Shown: positions 35,297-44,723, counted from the stretch's first letter. The stretch is 64,000 nt of DNA from Salipiger mucosus DSM 16094 (GCF_000442255.1 NZ_KE557279.1:175030-239029), one strand, 5' to 3'. Notes: generated by a model from the sequence alone, not told the origin. Numbers and translations are program-made.

Positions 35297-36607
35297 ATGA
35301 ACATGGAGTCCAGCGCCGTCGTGGCGCCGCCCGCACCGAAACGGATCGAGGACATGGGCCTGCCCCTTGTCTTCATGCGGGACATCGTGCTCAAGACCAT
35401 CTTCCGCAAGAACGCCAACACGGTCAGCCTGCTGGCCAAGGCGACCTGTCTGCCCATCGGCGTGGCCAAGGAGCTCATCGATGCGGCCCGCACGCAGGGG
35501 CTGCTCGAGGCCATGGGCACGCTCAGCGCAACCGCCGCCGGCAACGAGATGTCCTACCAGCTCACCGACAGCGGCAAGGCCCGGTCGCTCGACGCGCTCG
35601 CGCAGTCGGAATACTTCGGCGCCATGCCGGTGCCGCTCGAGGCCTACCGCGAGCAGGTCGAGCGTCAGTCGATCCGCAACGTGCAGATCACCCGCGAGCA
35701 GCTGGTCGGCGCCATGGGCCACCTCGTGCTGCCCGACCAGCTCATCGCCCACCTCGGGCCCGCCGTGGGCTCCGGCCGGTCGATCCTGATGTACGGCCCC
35801 CCGGGCAACGGCAAGTCCTCGATCTCGAACGGGATCCGCGACGCCATGGGCGACCGGATCTACGTGCCGCGCGCGATCGAGTATTCCGGCCAGGTGATCT
35901 CGGTCTACGACCCCATCGTGCATTCCGCGGCCGAGGATTCGGCGCAGCAGACCTCGGGCCTGCGCCGCACGAACCGCTACGACATGCGCTACGTGCTCTG
36001 CGACCGCCCCACCGTCATCACCGGCGGCGAGCTGTCGCTCAACATGCTCGACCTCGTCTACAACCCCACCGCGCGCACCTATCAGGCCCCGCTGCAGTTC
36101 AAGTCGACGGGCGGGATCTTCATCGTCGACGACCTCGGTCGCCAGGCCGAGCCGCCGCAGAAGCTGGTGAACCGCTGGATCGTCCCGCTCGAGGAGAACA
36201 AGGACATCCTCGCCCTTCAGTCGGGCGAAAAGTTCGAGGTGCCCTTCGACACGCTGGTGATCTTCTCGACCAACTTCCACCCGAACGAGATCTTCGACAA
36301 GGCGGCGCTGCGCCGGATCTTCTTCAAGATCAAGATCGACGGCCCCAGCCAGGAGGACTTCCTCAAGATCTTCGCGCTGGTGGCCCGCAAGAAGAAGATG
36401 CAGCTCGACGAGGCCTCGCTCGTGCACCTTCTGAAGAACAAGTATCCGACCATCGACAACGTCTACGCCAACTACCAGCCGGTGTTCCTGATCGACCAGA
36501 TGATCGCGGTCTGCGACTTCGAGGGCTGGCCCTACAGGATGACGCCCGAGCTGGTCGACCGCGCCTGGGCCAACATGTTCGTCAAGGACGAGGTCATCGT
36601 GAAATGA
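35297..36607 (+). CDS. AAA+ ATPase of unknown role with N-terminal winged-helix-like domain
   Basis: A 436-residue soluble protein. Residues about 30-95 look like a winged helix (MRDIVLKTIFRKNANTVSLLAK, then MSYQLTDSGKARSLDALAQ, a typical wing followed by a helix). Residues about 150-330 hold an AAA+ core with Walker A GPPGNGKSS, Walker B GGIFIVDDLG and a sensor-1-like VIFSTNFHPNE; RRIFF is a possible arginine finger. The C-terminus is helical. I do not recognise a named function. It lies after the tad operon but is separated from it by the minus-strand hydrolase. The start at 35297 is the first in-frame ATG after a GC-rich leader; 35303 is an alternative. Confidence 0.85.
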   Translation: MNMESSAVVAPPAPKRIEDMGLPLVFMRDIVLKTIFRKNANTVSLLAKATCLPIGVAKELIDAARTQGLLEAMGTLSATAAGNEMSYQLTDSGKARSLDALAQSEYFGAMPVPLEAYREQVERQSIRNVQITREQLVGAMGHLVLPDQLIAHLGPAVGSGRSILMYGPPGNGKSSISNGIRDAMGDRIYVPRAIEYSGQVISVYDPIVHSAAEDSAQQTSGLRRTNRYDMRYVLCDRPTVITGGELSLNMLDLVYNPTARTYQAPLQFKSTGGIFIVDDLGRQAEPPQKLVNRWIVPLEENKDILALQSGEKFEVPFDTLVIFSTNFHPNEIFDKAALRRIFFKIKIDGPSQEDFLKIFALVARKKKMQLDEASLVHLLKNKYPTIDNVYANYQPVFLIDQMIAVCDFEGWPYRMTPELVDRAWANMFVKDEVIVK

Positions 36608-36656
36608 CCCTCTGGGGCCGGTGCAAAAAACTCGGCAAAAAGTGCCGGATTACCGC

Positions 36657-36684
36657 TTGACGGTCCGGCCGGTCTGCCATAATC
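36657..36684 (+). promoter_or_regulatory. Promoter of the tRNA gene
   Basis: TTGACG (36657-36662) and CATAAT (36678-36683) are separated by 15 bases, slightly short, or 16 with ATAATC as the -10. The expected start falls a few bases before the tRNA 5' end at 36698. Confidence 0.6.
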
Positions 36685-36697
36685 AGCGCCTCGGTCC

Positions 36698-36774
36698 GGC
36701 GGAGTAGCTCAGGTGGTTAGAGCAGCGGAATCATAATCCGCGTGTCGGGGGTTCAAGTCCCTCCTCCGCTACCA
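36698..36774 (+). tRNA. tRNA with CAT anticodon (tRNA-Met most likely)
   Basis: A 77-base cloverleaf with encoded CCA: acceptor 36698-36704 pairs with the bases before the ACCA end, D arm GCTC/GAGC, anticodon stem GCGGA/TCCGC with loop ATCATAA (anticodon CAT at 36732-36734), T arm GGGGG-TTCAAGT-CCCTC. CAT can be elongator Met, initiator Met or lysidine-modified Ile2. The first acceptor pair is G.T rather than the unpaired C-A of initiators, so elongator Met is most likely. Confidence 0.9.
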
Positions 36775-36896
36775 AAATCCCGAAAAGCCCTGTTCATCGC
36801 ATTCCTCAAGCAGGGAACGACAGACGGGTACGCTCCCTCGTCTCTTGTGAAATTCCGCCACCCCGAGGCGCGCGCCACCAAGCAACGCGTGGCGCT

Positions 36897-37832
36897 TCAG
36901 ACGGTGTGCGCCGAGCCGAGGCGGCCTTTCTTCTCGGCCGCCTTTCCACGCCGCCGCACGCGCGACAGCACGAACCCCGAGCCGAAGCAGGCCAGCTCAC
37001 CAACGGTCGTGACCACCCGGAACACCAGCGCCCCCAGCAGCACGTCCGCCGATGCCGAGGCGCCTCCCAGAAGCGCGGCGATCAGGGCTTCGCGCGTGCC
37101 GATGCCCCCCGGTGCGCCGGGCGTGGCGTAACCCGCGACCCAGGCCGCGATGCCGACGGCCATGGACAGGACCACCGACGTCTCCGCGACCAGCTGGAGG
37201 ACCGCCGCGAATATACCGGCAAAGACGAGCATGAAGAGGGTCGCAAGGCAGACCGGTGCGAGAACGGCGCGCAGGGCCAGGCCCTTGGCCTTGCGCCGCA
37301 GAAGCAGGCTCATGCCGAACCCGGCAAGCCCGACCCCCAGTGCAATCCCGGTCCAGATCGCCGCCACGGTCGTGCCCAGCGCCTCAGCGATCCCGCCGAC
37401 GGGTAGGACCGGCAACAGCAGCAGCAGGGCCAGCATGGCGCCCATCGGCGTCACGATGAGTTCGAGCACGCTGGCCCGGGTCAGGTCCGCCTTCGAGAGC
37501 GGCCCGCCCCGCAGCCAGACGGCGTGCCCGATGACATGCGCCACGTTCCCGGGCAGGTACCGCGCGACCAGGGTTCCGGTGTAGGAGGGCCAGCTGCGCG
37601 ACCGCGGCTCGGGGCCGAACAGGCCCACGATCCGGTGCCAGCCCTCGGCCAGCAGGTAGAGCGCCGCGCCGTAGGCCAGCGCGAGCGCCGTCAGCCCCGC
37701 CAGTACGCCGGCCGAGGGGCGCCACCCGGCCAGGTCCGACCGATGTTCGAGCAAGGCGTGCCCGAGAAAGACCAGCGAGCCGGCGACGAAGACCACGCCG
37801 ACCGTCTTGGCAATGGCCGGAAGGCGGCTCAT
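36897..37832 (-). CDS. UPF0104 / lysylphosphatidylglycerol synthase TM-domain family membrane protein
   Basis: A 311-residue integral membrane protein with about eight hydrophobic helices and no soluble catalytic domain. The family (flippase-like domain, YbhN/AglD type) accompanies polyprenol-phosphate-sugar glycosyltransferases and may move lipid-linked sugars. The GYATPGAPGGIGTREALI segment is the conserved family motif. Its ATG overlaps the stop of the upstream methyltransferase gene by four bases (ATGA), so they are co-translated. It is the last gene of the minus-strand glycan operon. Confidence 0.88.
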   Translation of the reverse strand: MSRLPAIAKTVGVVFVAGSLVFLGHALLEHRSDLAGWRPSAGVLAGLTALALAYGAALYLLAEGWHRIVGLFGPEPRSRSWPSYTGTLVARYLPGNVAHVIGHAVWLRGGPLSKADLTRASVLELIVTPMGAMLALLLLLPVLPVGGIAEALGTTVAAIWTGIALGVGLAGFGMSLLLRRKAKGLALRAVLAPVCLATLFMLVFAGIFAAVLQLVAETSVVLSMAVGIAAWVAGYATPGAPGGIGTREALIAALLGGASASADVLLGALVFRVVTTVGELACFGSGFVLSRVRRRGKAAEKKGRLGSAHTV

Positions 37833-38572
37833 TCCCGCCCTGCCGGCCGCGTCAGGAGCGTCGTCTCGTCCGGATAGGGCAAGGCGGGCGTCAGGCCGCG
37901 CAGCCGCCGGGCGCTCAGCCCGCTCTGCGCGATCGCACGCCGGTAGCGTGTCCGACCGCTATTGTCGAAGACGATCATGCCCCCCTCGGCCAGGTGCCGC
38001 TCCGCGTGGGCCAGGCAGGCGTTCCGGGACCGGCCGTCGATCACGATCAGATCGTAGAGCGCGTCTGCGCCCGCATCGATTTCGCGCGCGTAGGCGGAGA
38101 AGCTCACGCCCGCCGACCCCGATTTCTCGGAAAGGTAAAGGCTGTCGGACGACGGCGCGGCATCGGGCGCGACGAGGCGCAGGTCGACAGGACACGCGAT
38201 CGGGAACCGTCCCAACGCGTCCTGCATGCGGTCGTACCAGCCGCGGTGATGCTCGACGCTGGTGACCGAGCCCGCCCGGCGCGCCAGCCACAGGGTGCTG
38301 GCCCCGGAGCCGTATTCGAAGACGCGCGCGCCGGGGCGCTCGCGCAGGAACCGCTCGACCGCGTCGATGGCGTCGTAGGACCACCACGGCACGTCGAGCG
38401 CCACGAGCGCCTCGAGGTCGTGGATCGCGCCGAGCGACAGCATCCAGTGTGCCAGGCGCGAGGTCTCGCCGCGCGCCTCCAGCCAGCGGCGAAGCCCGAT
38501 CTGGCCAGAGGCAGCGGCCAGCCCTCGCGCCGAGACAACGTATCCGTTCTTGAGGGTGTTCGTAACGGTCAT
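37829..38572 (-). CDS. Class I SAM-dependent methyltransferase
   Basis: A 247-residue protein. SAM-binding motif I reads VFEYGSGASTLWLA (about residues 89-102), followed by SVEHHRGWYDRM, and an acidic motif DLIVIDGRSRN with GGMIVFDNSG near the end, fitting a Rossmann methyltransferase, possibly acting on a sugar or lipid-linked glycan made by the neighbours. ATG at 38572 is chosen; a TTG two codons upstream is possible. The stop overlaps the next gene (ATGA). Confidence 0.85.
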   Translation of the reverse strand: MTVTNTLKNGYVVSARGLAAASGQIGLRRWLEARGETSRLAHWMLSLGAIHDLEALVALDVPWWSYDAIDAVERFLRERPGARVFEYGSGASTLWLARRAGSVTSVEHHRGWYDRMQDALGRFPIACPVDLRLVAPDAAPSSDSLYLSEKSGSAGVSFSAYAREIDAGADALYDLIVIDGRSRNACLAHAERHLAEGGMIVFDNSGRTRYRRAIAQSGLSARRLRGLTPALPYPDETTLLTRPAGRE

Positions 38573-38581
38573 GCTCAATCC

Positions 38582-40105
38582 TCAGCTTTCGGTTTCGACG
38601 CGCGGCGCGCGGCAGATTTCCTGAATTCTCGGGGCATCGAACCCCTTTTCCGCGGCATGGGCCGAACAGGTCGCGGCGTCCCACGCCGCGAAGTCCGACG
38701 CCGGGTGCTCGCGCGAGATGTACCGGTAGGCGCCGGCCGTCTGCACATTGACCAGCGTGCCGATGACGCCAACCACCAGCAAGCGCGCGTACCAGCGCCC
38801 GCGCATGGCTGAGACGCGCCGAATTGCATGCGGCAGGCCGACGATGGCCAGAGCGGCCACCAGGGGCCACAGATCGACGTGGTAGCGCGGCGCGATGGTG
38901 GCGTAGGACAGCATCAGCAGCGCGGCGATCCCGGCGACGCCGACCAGCACGATCTCTCCGCGCCGCGCCCGTCGCAGCGTGCCGATGCCGACCGCGGCCG
39001 CGATGCTCCAGAACGTCCAGAGGAACACGATCCCCGCATCCGGCACCTCGATGCGGATCAATCCGAACCTCGGCTCCGTATAAGCCCGGTGGAGGCTCAA
39101 AACGGCCTCGCTGGCGGACGGCGCGTGCAACTGCGGAGGGCTGACCGCGTAGACGACGAGGTTCGGCACGATCCGCCCGGGATTGAAACGACCATGCTCG
39201 GCAAAGCCCGAAGCGCGCGCCGAGTCCTCGTCTTCGAACCCCCAGAAGGTCATGCCGTATTGGGTCCCGCCGGCGGCAAAGCTGCCGTGGACCTCGGTCG
39301 CACTGCCGAAGCGCATCTTGTTGAGGCCGAGGTAACCCGCGCCGCCGGCCCCCAGGATCGCGACCCCGAGAACGGCGGGAAGCAGCGCGGCGCGGCCGCG
39401 TTGTCCAAGGGCCCAGACGATCAGTGCCGCCACGCCGCAATAGAGGGCGACCGCCAGGTGCGGCCGTGCGTGCACGCAAAGCGCAGCCAGCACGGCGACC
39501 GTGATCAGGGCCCTGCCCGAGATGCGCCCGGATCTCACGGCTTGCATCCAGATATAGATGAAGCCGCCGAACAGCGCGTAGGCCACGGCGATCGGCTCCT
39601 GGTAGAACCCGTGGTTCGCCGTCAGCAGGACACCGGGTCCGCCGATCCAGGTGAGGATCCCGATGAGCGCCACGAACGGCAGGCGCTTCTCCTGCGATAC
39701 CGAAACCTGGTCGAGCGTCCGCAGAAAGGCCGCATGATAGAACGTCGTGCCGAGAACGGCCCAGAACCAGATCGTGACGGGCGCCAATGACGCGGTGCCG
39801 ACGGTCACGAACGGATCAAGCAATGCGCGGGTCAGCAGCGGCGCCAACCCGTGGTAGATGAAGGCGGTGCCATCCGGCGTATAGTGCCCCTCGATGCGCG
39901 CGACCCGGGCCGGCACGTCGAGCCGCCCCTCCTTCAGGGACAGCCAGAGCTGGTCGTAGATCTCGCTGCCGAAGGCCGCCGGGGTGGTGGTGGCCGAGAG
40001 GTGAAGCATCCAGGCGTAGAAGGTTGCCCCCAGGATCGCCACCAGCACGGACGCGGCACGCGTCCCGTCACGGCTCTGCGAGACATGCATGGCCGCGACG
40101 CTCAT
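38582..40105 (-). CDS. Polytopic membrane protein, GT-C-like
   Basis: A 507-residue protein with about 11 hydrophobic helices. The large first loop after helix 1 (SEIYDQLWLSLKEGRLDVPARV...GHYTPDGTAFIYHG) has an acidic pattern like the catalytic loop of GT-C transferases, which use polyprenol-phosphate sugars. A long soluble segment lies around residues 255-330. No specific family assigned. The ATG overlaps the stop of the GT2 gene upstream by four bases (ATGA), indicating direct cooperation with that enzyme. Confidence 0.8.
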   Translation of the reverse strand: MSVAAMHVSQSRDGTRAASVLVAILGATFYAWMLHLSATTTPAAFGSEIYDQLWLSLKEGRLDVPARVARIEGHYTPDGTAFIYHGLAPLLTRALLDPFVTVGTASLAPVTIWFWAVLGTTFYHAAFLRTLDQVSVSQEKRLPFVALIGILTWIGGPGVLLTANHGFYQEPIAVAYALFGGFIYIWMQAVRSGRISGRALITVAVLAALCVHARPHLAVALYCGVAALIVWALGQRGRAALLPAVLGVAILGAGGAGYLGLNKMRFGSATEVHGSFAAGGTQYGMTFWGFEDEDSARASGFAEHGRFNPGRIVPNLVVYAVSPPQLHAPSASEAVLSLHRAYTEPRFGLIRIEVPDAGIVFLWTFWSIAAAVGIGTLRRARRGEIVLVGVAGIAALLMLSYATIAPRYHVDLWPLVAALAIVGLPHAIRRVSAMRGRWYARLLVVGVIGTLVNVQTAGAYRYISREHPASDFAAWDAATCSAHAAEKGFDAPRIQEICRAPRVETES

Positions 40106-41157
40106 TCCGCCGCCACCCGCGCCGCGTAATCCTCGTCCGCGTCGGTGGCGTGCGGGGCCCGGTCGGCCTCGATGCGGCGCAGGCGGATCAGGGCCTCTTC
40201 GGTGAGGCGCCGGTTCGTGGCGATCGTGTCGCTCAGCAGGGCGATCGCGAGGGTGAAATACCCGGCCAGCAGCAGCACGCCGCCAAGGACCAGCGACTGA
40301 ACGTGGCCGTCCCCGTCCCCGATCGCGTAGAAATAGAGGAAGCGCAGGATCGGCAGCATGCCGAACGCCGACATGACGAGACCGACCGTCATGAAGGTCC
40401 GCAGCGGCCGGTACATCACGCAGCTGCGCAACATGGTCACGACCTGGCGCCCCATGAACTGCCCCATCGACCGGAAGAGGCGCGAGGGCCGCATCGTCGG
40501 ATTTGTGCGCACGGGCACCGAGCACACGGTCAGCCCGCGCTGGCCGGCATGGATCAGCGTCTCCACCGTGTAGCTGAAGCGGGTCATGACGTTGATGCTC
40601 ATCGCGGCGTCGCGCGAATAGGCGCGAAAGCCGGTCACCGCGTCCGGCACGTCGAGGTCCGCAAGGCCGCGCACCACGCGGCTCCCGATGCGCTGCAGCA
40701 TGCGCTTGCGCCACGAGAACGCGCGGTTCTCGCTCGGCTTGCGATCTCCGAGCACGATATCGGCACGGCCCTCGACGATCGGGCGCACGAGATCGGCAAT
40801 GGAGCTGCCGCAATACTGGTTGTCGCCATCGGTGTTGACGATGATGTCCGCCGACTGGGCCAGGGCATTCTCGATTCCCGCCTGGAAGGCGCGGGCGAGG
40901 CCCTTGTTTCCCTTCAGGCGGACGATGTGCTCGACGCCGGCCCGGCGGGCGATCTCGACGGTCTCGTCGGACGAGCCGTCGTCGATGACCTGCACCTCGA
41001 TGCACCCGATGCCGTCGATCTGGCGGGGGATCCCCTCCAGGACGACCGGCAGGGTTTGCGCCTCGTTGTAGCAGGGAATCTGCACGACCAGCTTCAGAAG
41101 CCGATGCGCGGGCGCGGCCTGCTTTGCGAAGGTGCCCTGTATCGCTTCGTGCGTCAT
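40102..41157 (-). CDS. Family 2 glycosyltransferase (dolichyl-phosphate-mannose synthase-like)
   Basis: A 351-residue enzyme predicted to make polyprenyl-phosphate sugar from an NDP-sugar. GT2 motifs: VVQIPCYNEAQTLP, the nucleotide-binding IDDGSSDET, and the DxD-type NTDGDNQY. Two C-terminal helices (TFMTVGLVMSAFGMLPILRFLYF and LVLGGVLLLAGYFTLAIALL) anchor it in the inner membrane. ATG at 41157 gives the family start; a longer upstream reading is just antisense-rich GC sequence. First of a four-gene minus-strand overlapping run. Confidence 0.93.
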   Translation of the reverse strand: MTHEAIQGTFAKQAAPAHRLLKLVVQIPCYNEAQTLPVVLEGIPRQIDGIGCIEVQVIDDGSSDETVEIARRAGVEHIVRLKGNKGLARAFQAGIENALAQSADIIVNTDGDNQYCGSSIADLVRPIVEGRADIVLGDRKPSENRAFSWRKRMLQRIGSRVVRGLADLDVPDAVTGFRAYSRDAAMSINVMTRFSYTVETLIHAGQRGLTVCSVPVRTNPTMRPSRLFRSMGQFMGRQVVTMLRSCVMYRPLRTFMTVGLVMSAFGMLPILRFLYFYAIGDGDGHVQSLVLGGVLLLAGYFTLAIALLSDTIATNRRLTEEALIRLRRIEADRAPHATDADEDYAARVAAE

Positions 41158-41279
41158 ACCGATGTTGTCCCGTTCCCGATTACCCGTACCCTGTCGATCA
41201 TCCGGGGGAATTGTGTCGAAACAGGGGACAAATCGGCTCCATTCGCGGAACAGGTGAAGGCAACTTCTGGCCCTCCGCT

Positions 41280-43097
41280 TCAGCCGTCCCGGCCCGAAAC
41301 CTCCAGCAGAACCAGCGCCGGGTCCGGCCCCGCGACGGCCTCGAGCCCGTCTGCGCCCTCTCCGGCCGCGAGGCCCGTCGCAAAGGACGAGCCGTCGCCG
41401 TAGACCGCGTCGCGGCACAGCAGCAGGTAATCGGCCCCGGTCCTGCGAAGGGCGGCGCGCATCTGCGCCTCGTCGCCTTCGAAGGGCAACACGCCATCGG
41501 CCATGGCCTCCGGGCTGCGATGATAGGGACCCGCCAGCGCCATGTGATGGGTCAGGAGCAGCAGAGGCGCGCCGAGGTTCGAGGTGCTCAGCACCGCGCC
41601 GCTCGGCACGGTGTTCAGGCTGCGCAGGACATCAGGTGTCCGGCAAGAGGCATCGGTCGCGCGCATCTGCGCCGGGCCCATGCTGCTCCCGGCCCGCGCG
41701 GCCAGTGATGTCGCGAGGGAATAGAGCGCGGGCGAGAGCAACGTCAGCGCCAGCACCGGCACGAGCGCGAGCCGCGCCCCACGGCCCGCCCCGCGGGCCT
41801 TGCCGACCCGCAGCACGCCCTCGACGAGGTATCCGCACAGGAAGGGAAAGGCCGCCGCGCCCAGCATCACCAGCCGGATCTGGAACAGGCTGCCGATCAC
41901 GCCCAGCCAGCCGAAAAGCAGCAGGATGCCCACGCGGCGGCGCGTCTCGGCACCGCCGGCGCGGCGCCGCATGTCCAGGACCCAGAGGGCCGAGGCAAGC
42001 GCGGCCGCCATCAGCGCCGGAAAGACGAAGCGCACCGCCATGGTATCCCCGGCCAGCAGGGCCGGAAGCGCCGGGCGCGCCTCGGCGATGCGCATGCTGA
42101 TAACGTCCTGCACGCGCTGCGGAAGATCGCCGTAGGGGCCCACGAGGCAGGGTCGCACGACGGGATAGACGAGCGCCACCGCAAGCACGACCAACACAAG
42201 GGCGGCGACGCCCCGCAGCGCGCCGTTCGGCACGCGCCCTGCCATCGCGGCCACGGCGAGGCAGCACAGCGCCCCGGCCGAGGCCAGCGCCAGGTAGGGC
42301 ATCGACAACTCGTCGCAGCGCGTGGCCATCCATTCGTCGGGGGCGGTCTGACCGGCGAACAGCACCGCTGCGACAAGGGCCAGCGTCACCGAGAAAGCGC
42401 CGAGCTGGCGCGCCCTGCCCGGCGTCAGAAAGACGGTCTGGCACAGCAGCACGATCCCGGCGAGGCCGATCGCGGGCATCATCTCGAGCCCGACCGCCAG
42501 CGACATCGCCGAGGCCGCGCCTCCGATCGCCCCGAGCCTGCCCGCCGGCCCCGGAACGACGAGCGTGATGAGCGTGACGGCGGTCAGCAGCATCTGGATG
42601 TTGTGGTGATCGACATGCATGGGCGCGAAGAAGGTCGCCCCCGTCGGCGGCCACAGCAGAAGCGCCATGACGCTGACCAGCGCCGCCCTGCTGCCCAGAA
42701 CCCGCCGGGCGGCCAGTCCCGTCGCGGCGATCAGGCCCAGAAACAGCAGCGTCGGCCAGGCGACCAGCGCGAAGACCTCGGCCCGCTCCGTCGACACCAC
42801 GACCTCGCCCAGCCGGACAAGTCCGCCGATCGCGGCATCCACGAAGCGTGACCAGTGCAGGTCGAGGCCCTCGGGCGGCACCATGCGGTACTGCCGCGTG
42901 TCGAACCATGCCTGCCCCGCCAGCCAGTCCCGCACCGACAGGAAGCGCATGATGTCGTCGTTGCCGGTCTGCGCGAGGCCCTCGATCCCCGAGGAGGCCG
43001 TCAGGACCGCCTTGGCGACCACCAGCGCCATGGCCATGAACAGGACCATGCGGAATCGCCGATTCTCGCGGGGGTCTGCGTCGTGCTGAAGTGCCAT
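41280..43097 (-). CDS. Large polytopic membrane protein, putative GT-C glycosyltransferase
   Basis: A 605-residue inner-membrane protein with about 12 helices and a C-terminal soluble periplasmic domain (about residues 480-605). The first periplasmic loop reads GNDDIMRFLSVRDWLAGQ with a double Asp, followed by GLDLHWSRFVD: the DD and HWSR pattern is typical of STT3/PMT-like GT-C proteins. It is separated from the GT2 gene by 122 bp and divergent from the second GT2 at 43285. Donor and acceptor unknown. Confidence 0.82.
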   Translation of the reverse strand: MALQHDADPRENRRFRMVLFMAMALVVAKAVLTASSGIEGLAQTGNDDIMRFLSVRDWLAGQAWFDTRQYRMVPPEGLDLHWSRFVDAAIGGLVRLGEVVVSTERAEVFALVAWPTLLFLGLIAATGLAARRVLGSRAALVSVMALLLWPPTGATFFAPMHVDHHNIQMLLTAVTLITLVVPGPAGRLGAIGGAASAMSLAVGLEMMPAIGLAGIVLLCQTVFLTPGRARQLGAFSVTLALVAAVLFAGQTAPDEWMATRCDELSMPYLALASAGALCCLAVAAMAGRVPNGALRGVAALVLVVLAVALVYPVVRPCLVGPYGDLPQRVQDVISMRIAEARPALPALLAGDTMAVRFVFPALMAAALASALWVLDMRRRAGGAETRRRVGILLLFGWLGVIGSLFQIRLVMLGAAAFPFLCGYLVEGVLRVGKARGAGRGARLALVPVLALTLLSPALYSLATSLAARAGSSMGPAQMRATDASCRTPDVLRSLNTVPSGAVLSTSNLGAPLLLLTHHMALAGPYHRSPEAMADGVLPFEGDEAQMRAALRRTGADYLLLCRDAVYGDGSSFATGLAAGEGADGLEAVAGPDPALVLLEVSGRDG

Positions 43098-43284
43098 GTC
43101 TGTCCTGTCTCCGGCTCCTTTTGCGCCTCTCCTGCGCATCCAAGCGGGCATCAACATGACAGGTGCTGGCCGAAAGTGTGGCCCGGCAGAACTCACGGGA
43201 TCAACCAGAATTCGCCGCATTTTCGCCGGCATCCTGCGGCTGATTGGGCCCGGAACGACAGGACGACCGCCGGAGCAGCAGACG

Positions 43285-44310
43285 ATGCCAGTGATTTACC
43301 CCAGCAGGTTCCAGAAGGAGCGGGACGCGCTCGATGCATCCGACCTCAAGGTCGTGGTCCTGATCCCCTGCTTCAACGAGGCGGCCGCGATCGGCGGCGT
43401 CGTGCGGGATTTCCGCAAGTCCCTGCCCGAGGCCGAGATCTACGTCTACGACAACAACTCGACCGACGACACCGCCCGGGTCGCCGCCGAGGCCGGCGCC
43501 ATCGTCCGCTTCGAGCCGCGGCAGGGCAAGGGCCACGTGGTGCGCCGGATGTTCGCCGATGTCGAGGCCGACATCTTCGTGATGGTCGATGGCGACGACA
43601 CCTACGATGCGGGCGCCGCGCGCAAGATGGTCGACACCATGCTGCACGAGGGGCTGGACATCGTGAACGGCGTCCGCGTGCCCGAGACGGGCACCGCCTA
43701 TCGCCCCGGCCATGCCTTTGGAAACAAGGCACTTTCCGGCCTCGTCCGGACGATCTTCGGACGCGGCACCACCGACATGCTGTCGGGATACCGCGTGTTC
43801 TCGCGCCGCTTCGTCAAATCCTTCCCGATGATGTCCCGGGGCTTCGAGATCGAGACCGAACTCACCATTCACGCGCTGGAACTCCAGATGCCGGTCGGCG
43901 AGGTCGCAGGCCGGTTCAAGGACCGCGCCGCAGGCTCCGAAAGCAAGCTGCGGAGCATCCAAGACGGCATGCGCATCCTCGGGACCATCGTCCGGATCCT
44001 GCGGCAGGAACGACCGCTTCCGGTCTTCGGTGCCGCCGCGGCCCTGCTGGCGCTCGCCTCGCTCGGGCTGGCCTCGCCGGTGGTCCTCGAGTATCTTGAA
44101 ACCGGACTGGTGCCGCGCCTGCCCACGGCGGTGCTTGCGGCCAGCATGATGATCCTCGCCTTCCTCATGGGGGTGGCCGGGCTCATCCTCGACACCGTGA
44201 CGCGGGGCCGGCAGGAGGCGAAGCGCATGCACTACATGGCAGTGCCCGGCGTGCTCAGCGAACTCGGCATGCGGCGGCCCGCCCCGGGCGTCGCGCTGGA
44301 GAAGACCTGA
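43285..44310 (+). CDS. Family 2 glycosyltransferase with C-terminal membrane helices
   Basis: A 341-residue enzyme: VVVLIPCFNEAAAIGG, the nucleotide-binding YDNNSTDDT, and metal-binding DGDDTYD are intact, and RGFEIETELTIHALEL fits the acceptor side. Two C-terminal helices anchor it. It is a second DPM1/ArnC-like polyprenyl-phosphate glycosyltransferase in the cluster. ATG at 43285 is the family start; the frame upstream is open but lies in the divergent promoter region. Overlaps gtrA-like gene by TGATG. Confidence 0.93.
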   Translation: MPVIYPSRFQKERDALDASDLKVVVLIPCFNEAAAIGGVVRDFRKSLPEAEIYVYDNNSTDDTARVAAEAGAIVRFEPRQGKGHVVRRMFADVEADIFVMVDGDDTYDAGAARKMVDTMLHEGLDIVNGVRVPETGTAYRPGHAFGNKALSGLVRTIFGRGTTDMLSGYRVFSRRFVKSFPMMSRGFEIETELTIHALELQMPVGEVAGRFKDRAAGSESKLRSIQDGMRILGTIVRILRQERPLPVFGAAAALLALASLGLASPVVLEYLETGLVPRLPTAVLAASMMILAFLMGVAGLILDTVTRGRQEAKRMHYMAVPGVLSELGMRRPAPGVALEKT

Positions 44311-44723
44311 TGCCGGGCCTCTCGAGGCCCTTTCTCAGGTTTGCCGTCGTCGGCGGCGTCGGCTTCGTCGTCGACGCGGGCGCGCTCTATGCATTCGTCT
44401 CGCTCGGCGGCGACGCCTTCCAGTCGCGGATCGCGAGCTTCGCGATCGCCGTCACCGTCACATGGCTTCTGAACCGCATCTGGACCTTCAGCGGACGCGG
44501 CGCGCGGACCATCCCGCAGGAATTCGCGTCCTACCTCGCGGTGCAGGGCGTCGGGATCGTCCTGAGCTACGCGGTCTTCGCCCTCGTCCTTTCGCTCATC
44601 CCTATGACGGCCGCCAACGCCGTCCTCGCCACGGCCTGCGGGTCGGCCGTCGCGCTCATCGGCAACTTTTTCGGGGCGAACAGGCTGGTGTTTCCCGGCT
44701 ATCGCCCCTCAAGCAGACCCTGA
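44310..44723 (+). CDS. GtrA family membrane protein
   Basis: A 137-residue protein with four transmembrane helices (FAVVGGVGFVVDAGALYAF; ASFAIAVTVTWLLNRIWTFS; GIVLSYAVFALVLSL; GSAVALIGNFFGANRLVF). GtrA proteins are thought to flip or handle polyprenyl-phosphate-linked sugars. Overlap with the preceding GT2 (TGATG) makes the pair a donor-synthesis and flipping module. Confidence 0.92.
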   Translation: MPGLSRPFLRFAVVGGVGFVVDAGALYAFVSLGGDAFQSRIASFAIAVTVTWLLNRIWTFSGRGARTIPQEFASYLAVQGVGIVLSYAVFALVLSLIPMTAANAVLATACGSAVALIGNFFGANRLVFPGYRPSSRP

